NCBI RefSeq assembly: GCF_038396675.1
Contig: NC_088932.1
Coordinates: 23,059,501 to 23,123,500, forward strand
Direction: 5' to 3'
Source of the DNA: Hydra vulgaris
Taxonomy: Eukaryota > Cnidaria > Hydrozoa > Anthoathecata > Hydridae
Length of the DNA stretch: 64,000 nt
Below the pieces are notes generated by a model. The model was not told where the DNA came from. It ran no database searches and saw nothing but the letters and a program-made list of their open reading frames with translations. Both the position numbers and the translations under genes were made by a program. Each line of letters starts with the position of its first letter. Position 1 is the first letter of the stretch. Positions 56,719-64,000 of the stretch are shown in pieces.

Positions 56719-57249
56719 AAACAATTTAAAGATTTGGACTGAATCGCTTGAAAATAAATTAAATCTTTATCAATTTCTTTAGCTTTTATTAAAATGGTTT
56801 CTAACCATTAGTATAAAAGATAACGAAAATAAAATTGTCTTATTCGTTCATATTTTTGATGATATTAAATAATCAGCCCAAATACTTATGTTTACATATA
56901 TTGCTTTTTTTTTTCTTTTTTTTTTTAATTAAACAACGCATTTTTTTTTGTGTTTTTATAACTTTCATGATTTTCTGTCGTTTTTACTTTTTTATTTTTA
57001 AAATTATTCTGCTGGAAGATTGTTAGCAACAAATTATTTTATTGCTGAAGCATTTGATTTGTTTTTGTTTTTGTATTTATACTGTCTTTTTGTCTTTTAT
57101 CATTTATTGTGCATGTAAATTTTTGTGTGACGGGGCTCGGTGATAAGACAACCTGTCTTCTTCTTGCGCCGGCCAGGATTTTTCTTTTATTGTAATTTCT
57201 TTTTTGTAATATTTATCAACGGCAAAATCAATAAATGATAAAAAAAATA
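56719..57249 (+). mobile_element. 3' UTR of the full LINE
   Basis: T-rich sequence, then GACGGGGCTCGGTGATAAGA at about 57130 followed by CAACCTGTCTTCTTCTTGCG and CCGGCC, the hairpin-like block also found at 11530. The end is AATAAATGATAAAAAAAATA followed by TA/TG repeats. Confidence 0.7.
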
Positions 57250-57258
57250 TATATATAA

Positions 57259-57317
<59 letters not shown>
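57250..57317. repeat. (TG)n tract at the LINE 3' end
   Basis: ATGTGTGTG... for about 50 bp. It sits between the LINE tail and the right direct repeat, so it may be the tandem tail of the insertion. Confidence 0.9.
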
Positions 57318-57510
<193 letters not shown>

Positions 57511-58515
57511 ATATCATCTATGACATATAACATTTGTAGAATGAGCAAATCTTATCTTATTTCTCAACTCAAACTCTTTGTCAAGTATGTTATGGTAAAA
57601 CTATCATATTTATGGTTGTTTTACCATAACCTACTTGCGGTTTCTGTCAAAACACCTCACTGTGATAGTTGGTTTAATACTAGCAAAAAATGAAACTAAA
57701 CTGCTTTGAATCTATCCAAGAAATAGCTATGCTATTAGAATTGGCGTCAGTACGGTAGTCAAACAGTCCACGTCCTTGTTTTTCAATTCTTTCCTAAAGC
57801 AATGAGCATTTGTTTATATGTATAAATATACTTTATATATATAAACTTTAAGCCTAGTGTAGCATATATGATACATATAAGTTCAAATAGCATTTTGTGT
57901 TCGCTTTAAAAAGAGAGAACTTTTTTATAAACTTTCAAAACTTACATATGTTATTAGTTTATAAGAAAATAAACAAAAAAGCCTCAGCGTATACAAAAAA
58001 CAAGAAAAAACTTTTCAAATTTCCATGTCCAAGCATGATCAGTCGATTTTTTTTAAATACAGTTTCGATGTACTTTTTGGCTTTACATATCTAATTACGT
58101 TAACCTTGAAAATTTAAATCAACAAAAATATGTTGTAAGCGTTAAAGCAATTAATTAGGGGTTAATACAGTTTTTCAATTTATTTGGAATGATAATATAA
58201 ATAAAACGAAGCAATTTTTGACTTTATATAAATGATTAACTTTTTATTACTTCGCTTATGTTTCGTATATAATCTATAATGAAATAAAATTATTTTGTTT
58301 TAAAAATGTGATAAACAAAAGTAATGGTAAAATAATTAAAATTAAAAATGTTTTTTAAATTTTATGAATAAATCTTTTATTTTTATTTTATGTTATTTCA
58401 TTCAAAATATTTATAATTTTTGTTAATTTTTTTTTTAATTGTTTAAAATAATAATTTAATATTATTGTATTTAATTAAATTTATTTAAATTAATATTGTA
58501 TTTAATTTTGATATA
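57511..58515. other. AT-rich stretch with one short hairpin
   Basis: GTTATGGTAAAAC (57587-57599) is repeated inverted as GTTTTACCATAAC (57617-57629), a perfect 13-bp stem with a 17-base loop. The remainder is AT-rich with no gene; the last bases (TTTTGATATAG) are a splice acceptor for the next feature. Confidence 0.6.
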
Positions 58516-58516
58516 G

Positions 58517-59130
58517 ACCGTGTACGCGAAAGTCATGACGATAATTTATTCATCGAGTGTTTTTATGAAAGTCAATCATCATTTACTAATGAAATAAAAT
58601 CTATCGTTGATAAACGAGATGATAAGAATAATAAATTTATGTTTGGTAAACGAATGTGGTGGATCTCGATTAACGATGGAAAAACTTCTTACGAAACTAC
58701 TTGCGAAAATTATTTCATAAACCATTACATAAAATCTGGAAGAAAGTTATGGAGGTTAGAAGTTGATAAAAATAATTTAAGTAATGAAGAAAAAAAACTT
58801 TAATATCAATGTCCAAATAATGTTAGCGATGTGTACTTCCATCGTCCTATTAAATTCAAAGGATGCAAACCAAACAATAAGATTGAATGGTTGACGATAT
58901 GGATCTCACGTTATTTAATAACAAAAAATGATTTTGAAGAAAACTTTCTTCCGTGGATTAATTTTTGTGAAGGATTACGTCTTCACCTTCACTACGACAT
59001 TGATTTTATTGACGATGTTTATAAATGGATTCGTTGTTCAAATATCAAGAAGTTGTTGATCAACTGCCGTGGGAAAAATTATCATCATCTTGATGAATTA
59101 AAAAACTTAATAACACCTAAAAATGTATAA
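58517..59130 (+). pseudogene. orphan terminal exon, one in-frame stop, no known domain
   Basis: After the acceptor at 58515-58516 one frame reads RVRESHDDNLFIECFYESQS from 58519. It includes KRMWWISINDGKTSYETTCE, NYFINHYIKSGRKLWRLEVD, a TAA at 58801-58803, then CPNNVSDVYFHRPIKFKGC and PNNKIEWLTIWISRYL, ending LDELKNLITPKNV and TAA at 59130. That is 203 codons with one stop; composition is coding-like (GC and third-position use clearly unlike the flanks). The text is rich in Trp, Lys, Asn and Tyr and I recognise no family. An AATAAA lies near 59147. It may be the last exon of a lineage-restricted gene with a nonsense allele, or a new element-borne gene. Upstream exons were not found within 1 kb. 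Confidence 0.55.
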
Positions 59131-59345
59131 TATTATAAATTTTTAAAATAAAAACAATTTTAAAATAATATTTAAAGTATTATTTTACAATATGTTTGAA
59201 ATACATGAATTAACTTTAAGGTTATATTAGATTTTAAAGTGAAAATTTTTAAAGTAATGTATTTTTTATTATTTAAATATCCAATAATTTATTCGCTTTA
59301 AAATATATTGATAATAATAATTTAAATAATAATAATACAGAGACC
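59131..59345. other. AT-rich 3' flank
   Basis: Includes AATAAAAACAA near 59147 and AT-rich sequence; nothing else seen. Confidence 0.5.
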
Positions 59346-59349
59346 GCAA

Positions 59350-59600
59350 AAAACAATTAGCCTACGACCGAGCCTTGAGGTACGCTACTAGTGCCCGTTT
59401 TTTACTTAGATGTGATACGTTGACCACTCGTTGACTTCGGTTGATTAGCCAAGGAAAGATCCATTTTACAAGTGCGCCTTAAATTTTATGAGCTCATAAC
59501 TTGTGAAGGAGGTGTGAACGCGGAACTTTGACAAACGTCTTGGCGAATTCTGTGCATATGACGTCTACTGTGTAGCCAAAACAAATTGTTTCCTTCAGTG
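59350..59600 (-). pseudogene. short antisense LINE RT fragment
   Basis: On the minus strand the text DVICTEFAKTFVKVPRSHLL, HKL, then a decayed WLINRSQRVVNVSHLS and AYLKARS corresponds to the RT stretch from the first catalytic Asp to the GVPQGS motif. Key motifs are mutated, so only the outline survives. Confidence 0.45.
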
Positions 59601-59665
59601 GTTTCCTAAGCTTTTAACATTTTTGAGCTGCAGCTCTTGAGATGAACAAGTTTAAGATGTTTCAG

Positions 59666-60121
59666 AGTGATTAGACCATTACTAACGCAATGTTCGTTTG
59701 AAAAATGCTCACCATTAGTATTCGACTGAAATTCGGTATCGGTTTTGGCCAAAATTTCAATTTGAACCGTTACCGAAATTTCGATTTCGGTACTTTTCAT
59801 AAATTTGGTAAAAAGCCATAACTTTCGGTAAAAACCATAAACTTTGCTAATAACTTATATCGCCAACTTATGTATTAAATCTCGATTTGGGAAACATGTG
59901 TAATCAATTTTAACATAAAAAATGTATTAAAAAAAAAAACAGAAAATGTAAAATTGCATTTTAAAATTAAGTTTTCTTATGAAATTAATTTTGACAAGCG
60001 GAAATGTCGGTTTTCGTAAAATATTTGCCAAAATGTCAGTTTCGGTTTCGGCACCAAACTAAAGTACCCGAAACTTTGGTTTATTTCGGGGTAGGCTTTT
60101 TTTCCGTTTTGGTCAATCACT
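59666..60121. mobile_element. candidate MITE with TTCGGT-rich ends
   Basis: AGTGATTAGACC on the left and, reversed on the right, AGTGATTGACC suggest inverted ends. TTCGGTATCGGTTTTGGCC and CGGTTTCGGCACCAAAC words lie subterminally on each side. No target duplication is confirmed. Confidence 0.3.
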
Positions 60122-60539
60122 ACTCTCCATCATCTTGCACGGGAATGACTTGAGCGAGACTAATTGGTAGTTTTATGCTATTAGTTTACTTTTTTTAATC
60201 CTTATAAATAAAATAGGCGTGACATTTGATTTTCATTGGGATACTACACCAGTAGCAAATGAGGACATGTAGACCGGCAAAAGAGATTTTGCAAAAGACG
60301 TGTAGATATAAGCCGTCACAGCGGGTTGATTTTGACTCATCAAGGTAGTTGAGGTACGTTTTTACTATATGGATACGCAATTTTTCCGTATCGATGTTAC
60401 AAACTACTTAAATACAATTCTCAAAGGATGTCATCAGACCTTCGGGTTATTAAGTAAATACCGATTGAAATAGTCATTTAACAATGTATATGATTTGCTG
60501 ATAACATGGAAAAAAAGGTAATTTCTAGAAGTGGAAAAC

Positions 60540-61150
60540 GGAATCAAGAGCAAGATATAGGCAAGCACGATAAAGGAAAGCAACCTTCGTAGATGCAAAC
60601 TTTGCAATCGATTGTATTTATAGTTTCCATCAAAGGTCAGTAGTGAATAATAATCCTAGAAAACGGAAAGAAGTGAGCTCAGAGAGTGGGTTGCTATTCA
60701 TTAATATTAGGATGTTGACATTATTGTGTTTTTTTGCAGTAAATAACTGAGTTTTGTTGGAGGTAAAATTCACAAACCATTGCATGCCCCAATCTGTTAC
60801 ACAGGTTAGATCAGATTCAAGATTAGCTGCCTGTTCTAAGCGATCGAAAAGAAAAGACTTTTTGTCAAGCGTATAAAGCAAGCTTATGGAGAAGACTAGT
60901 ATTCCAAACTTTATCGAAAGTTTTTGATATGTCAGGAGCATGAGCTCTTGCCTTGTCGCCTAACAGTAGAACGAGAAGACCGAGAATCGTATTGACTGTC
61001 TGACAGTAATAATCAAATACTTAAAGACTTTGCTAATAATAGAAAAAAGACCGATCGGATCATATCAGGTAGTAGTTAGAGGGATCAGAATGTTTTCTAG
61101 TTATTACAAATTGGAACCAGATGCCATTTTCCAGCAGATAGAAAAATAAG
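60540..61150 (-). pseudogene. antisense LINE fragment related to the one at 38.6-39.9 kb
   Basis: On the minus strand, 60941-60630 reads LEQAANLESDLTCVTDWGMQ, WFVNFTSNKTQLFTAKKHNN and MNSNPLSELTSFRFLGLLFT, corresponding to LEKDLTSAIAWGSQWLVNFN, SDKTQFFSAN and LDESPTLHLLGLTLT of the LINE at 39.4 kb. Farther upstream (60960-61150) decayed RT text is visible. Between them the VPQGS-FADD part is deleted (AFDKVWNTSLLHKLALYA leads directly to KKSF), an internal loss of about 300 bp. Confidence 0.55.
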
Positions 61151-61189
61151 ATTCAGTCAAACATTTATTTAAGCACTTTTGTACCTGTT

Positions 61190-61850
61190 TGCGCCAAAAC
61201 CAATCAATTTGTTTTCTCTTGTTTAATAATAACATTTTTCAAGGAAAATAAATGATTATTCACCGAAAGCAATATTATAATGGGTAATTTTGCAATGTAT
61301 AAATAAATTGAATAAACTTCTGCAACGTATTTTATTTAAAAGTTGCATTGTTTTGCACTTAACCCTCAGAGTTTTTAAATTATTATTTTTAACATGCATA
61401 ATTTGATTTTTTCTCTTTAAATGTTTGTCATTTACAAAGTTTCATTACAAAGTTTTTGCAAGTATTTTTATTTATTAAAAAAATTATAATATTGTTTATA
61501 ATTAACTCAGGTTTACGGTTTAAACGAACTTTTTAACGATTCAAAGGAAATATAAAAATAGTTAAAAAAATTTTAGTGAAACTTTTACGTTACACACAAA
61601 AAATAAACTCAAGATAAAAATTAGACTCAAAATAAGCTCAAAATAAAAATTAAACATAACAAGATGCAGCATAGTAACTAAAATTGTTATGAAAAAAATC
61701 AAGTTTTTTTTTTTGTAAAAAATAACTTTTTAAATGTATTGTTTAAAAAAGGTGAGAGTAATTTAGATAATACACATAAACAAGTCAGTTCACTTTGCTG
61801 TTGATATATATATATGCAATTTAATTTATAGTCTGAACTTTTATATTATA
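61190..61850. other. AT-rich stretch
   Basis: No gene is seen; short AACTCAAAATAAAAATTA repeats at about 61605-61650. Confidence 0.5.
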
Positions 61851-61855
61851 GCTAC

Positions 61856-62065
61856 TGTCGCTGAAAAGAAAAAAAAGGAACAAAAAATCAATTAAAGAAA
61901 AGTACGCTGCTTAAAGGGAAATTGGAGAAGGATTATTAACGTCTCAGGTTGCTATGAAGTATGGCATTCCAAAAAATACGCTGTCAACATAGATCAAAAA
62001 TAAAGAAAAAATTTTCGAATCTATGAAGACGCAACGGAACTAGTCAAAACGTATGAGAATTAAAG
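61856..62065 (+). pseudogene. CENP-B/pogo-type helix-turn-helix fragment
   Basis: The frame reads KKSIKEKYAA, stop, REIGEGLLTSQVAMKYGIPK then NTLST, stop, IKNKEKIFESM. That is the N-terminal Psq/CENP-B-type HTH of pogo/Tigger transposases or their domesticated relatives (YSIKEKYAALKEIEEG...VAMKYGIPKNTLSTWIKNKEK pattern). Three stops interrupt it and the catalytic domain is not present downstream, because LINE sequence follows directly. Confidence 0.6.
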
Positions 62066-62069
62066 AAGG

Positions 62070-63990
62070 AACTTTTTCAAATCTTCAAAAATTAAACAAA
62101 TACCATCAAAAAAATCTTCAAGAGTTAAACAAAAATTGTATATAAAATATCTAAAAACAAAATCTCATGCCAATTTACACATATATAAAAACTACAAAAC
62201 TCTATTTGAAAAAATTCGTAAAAACCTGAAAAAAAATTATTACTCTAATCTAATTACTATATAAAAAAATGACTCAAAAGAAATATAGGAAATTTTGAAA
62301 GAAATAAAGAGGAAACAGAAAACCTGCTCAAATTTCCTTCCGAAAATAATTAAAATAAACAATGTATGTTTATGTAAACCAATTGAAATAGCAAAAGAAT
62401 TTAATAAATACTTTACTGATATTGGAAGTCGGCTGGCTAATAGGATTCCTTCAAAAATGTTTCCTTTTCAGATTTTTTGACAACTTCAAATAATTTACTT
62501 TTTCCCCATGACTTATTCCTAGATTTATCAATTGAAGAGTTTAAAAGAGCCTTCAAATCTCTAAAAAGAAACAAAGCAGTCGGTTCAGATGCAATAAACG
62601 GAAACATAATTATAGATTGCTATGAAAGCTTGAAAGATATTCTATTTGGAGTTTTCAAAACATCTATACAACAAGGGGTTTTTCCTGAAATATTAAAAAT
62701 TGCCAAAGTTATCCCGATTTATTTAACGATTATCCCGATTTAAGACGGAAAAAATCAAACATCAAACTTTCGCCCGATTTCTATCCTTCCTACATCAAAC
62801 ATCAAACTTATCGCCCGATTTCTATCCTTCCTACATTTTTAAAAATATTACAAAAAATAATCTTTGAAAAGGCATACAACTACCTGATTTAAAATAATTT
62901 ATGATATAAAAATCAATTTGGATTTAAAAAACAATAGTTCAATTGAACAAACCATTATTCAGTTTACACGCGAAATCTCAAGTTCTTTTGCTAAACCACA
63001 ACATACACTTGGTGTTTTTGTCGATTTATCAAAGGCTTTTGATACAGTAAATCATGATATATTACTTGAAAAATTTGTGTTCTACGGAATAACTGGTAAA
63101 TTGATCAAATGGTTTAAAAGCTAGTTGTCAAATAGAAAGCAATTCGTTTACCACGAAGAAAAATTGCTTCGCATTGATCTTCAAAATAAAACATTAATGG
63201 AAATAAAATGTGATGTTCCACAGGGTTCTATCCTTGGTCCACTTCTCTTTTTAGTATACATCAACAATCTAAATAAGGCCTAGAACCTTATGAGCATCAT
63301 GTTTGCTGACAATGCCAATTTATTTTTATCAAACAAAGACATTACCAAACTTTTTTTAAATATGAATAAAAAACTTATACAAATTTCTACATGGTTTAAA
63401 TGCAATAAACTAACCTTAAATATTGACAAAATAAAGTGGATCCTTTTCCACTCCTCAACTAAAAACGTTTTTTGCCTAATGATTTACCAAAACTTTATAT
63501 TGATAAAGTAGAAATATAAAAAGATTCCGTTTTAATGTTTTTTGTATTTATCTTGACGAAAAATGACATGGAAGACTCATAATTATTGTATATCAACAAA
63601 AGTTGCAAAAAGTATTGAAATCCTTTAAAAGGTCAGAAATTATTTTAATAAAAATAGTTTAAAGCAACTATACTACTCATTTATTAATGGCTATATAAAC
63701 TATGCAAATATTGCCTCAGAAAGCACAGGTAAAAGTAGGTTCCGACGTCTTTACCACCATCAGAAACAAGCAATGCGAATAATATATTTTGTTAAATAAT
63801 TTTTCAAACACAATACATTTGTTCAAAGATATGAATGTATTAAACGTTTATGAACTTAACTTGCATAATACTTTATATTTTACGTTTTGTTGTATGAACA
63901 ACCCATTATTAAATGTTTTTGAAGATCTATTTACCTTTAAAGTAAAGAATAAATAGTTTGCAAAATAATAACTATTTAAAAGAACCCTTT
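62070..63990 (+). pseudogene. LINE remnant, ORF2 (RT) heavily decayed, to the window end
   Basis: Frame blocks align with the full LINE: VKQKLYIKYLKTKSHANLHI (62120), LPKIIKINNVCLCKPIEIAK, EFNKYFTDIGSRLANRIPSK (62400), IEEFKRAFKSLKRNKAVGSD, GVFKTSIQQGVFPEILKIAK (62650), [20 protein letters not shown] (63010), CDVPQGSILGPLLFLVYINN (63210) and IMFADNANLFLSNKDITKLF, where FADD has become FADN. Text continues to at least 63950 (GYINYANIAS, NVYELNLHNTLYF). A partial duplication of about 45 bp around CGCCCGATTTCTATCCTTCC occurs at 62770-62835. The left end abuts the pogo-type fragment. Confidence 0.75.
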
Positions 63991-64000
63991 TGTCAAACAA

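Larger units (their letters stand above)
52366..57249 (+). mobile_element. full-length two-ORF LINE (CR1/L2-like)
   Basis: It contains a 5' UTR (52366-52518), ORF1 (52519-53325), ORF2 (53403-56718, interrupted by a SINE) and a 3' UTR (56719-57249) ending in a GC-rich hairpin and an A-rich tail. It is bracketed by the 43-bp direct repeat. Only a handful of lesions are present: one stop in ORF1, a SINE and one further stop in ORF2, and one small frame change at the SINE. Relatives in this window lie at 10.0 kb, 12.6 kb (antisense) and 62.1 kb. Confidence 0.88.

Noticed and set aside
57897..58094. 65-codon frame downstream of the LINE
   Set aside because: AT-rich, no motif, no transcript signals.

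Overview
The window looks like AT-rich cnidarian nuclear DNA, most likely from a Hydra species. The reasons are very low GC, long (TA)n, (TG)n and (TATG)n microsatellites, GT-AG introns, and many non-LTR retrotransposons of a CR1/L2-like type beside hAT, Tc1/mariner, piggyBac-like and TTAA-flanked DNA transposons. The species call is inference; no marker gene in the window proves it. Nothing bacterial, and no rRNA or CRISPR array, was seen.

Layout. 1-5.9 kb: a possible coding-exon end at the left edge, an array of seven tandem phase-symmetric exons (about 32 codons each, period about 199 bp), then a frame-damaged gene encoding C2H2-like fingers, a tyrosine-recombinase (Crypton-like) domain and two Myb/SANT-like domains. 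6-9.6 kb: a (TA)n tract, two MITE-like inverted-repeat elements and a LINE tail. 9.9-14.2 kb: a 5'-truncated sense LINE and an antisense LINE of related type, broken by a tRNA-derived SINE. 14.2-17.7 kb: a piggyBac-like transposase remnant split by a nearly complete hAT element with an 8-bp target-site duplication (TSD). 19-22.2 kb: a tRNA-like SINE head, a 293-bp duplication, a 211-bp TTAA MITE and a decayed transposase-like gene. 22.98-24.61 kb: an apparently intact Tc1/mariner element with an intron in its transposase. 25.1-27.4 kb: a TTAA-flanked Kolobok-like element with decayed transposase. 27.6-28.2 kb: a foldback element. 30.6-36.0 kb: LINE endonuclease remains, a MITE containing 7 x 37-bp repeats, and a second hAT (8-bp TSD) split by an antisense CR1-like LINE. 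38.6-39.9 kb: an antisense LINE with long open reverse transcriptase (RT). 42.3-45.4 kb: a third hAT (8-bp TSD) with a MITE inside it. 46.3-47.9 kb: the only clear intact host gene, a single-exon TMEM175-like potassium-channel gene. 48.4-52.1 kb: a hairpin, an LTR-retrotransposon gag-pol remnant, a SINE and a Penelope-like GIY-YIG fragment. 52.1-57.4 kb: a full-length two-ORF LINE, interrupted by a SINE and flanked by a 43-bp direct repeat. 58.5-59.1 kb: an orphan coding exon with one stop. 59.3-64 kb: LINE fragments on both strands and a CENP-B/pogo-type helix-turn-helix remnant.

How parts relate. Most of the window is mobile DNA, and nesting gives relative ages: the piggyBac is older than the hAT at 14.6 kb, the hAT at 32.8 kb is older than the LINE inside it, and the LINE at 52.5 kb is older than the SINE inside it. 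The least explained items are the tandem-exon array joined to a tyrosine-recombinase/SANT gene, the orphan exon at 58.5 kb, and the hairpins near 46.05 and 48.43 kb.
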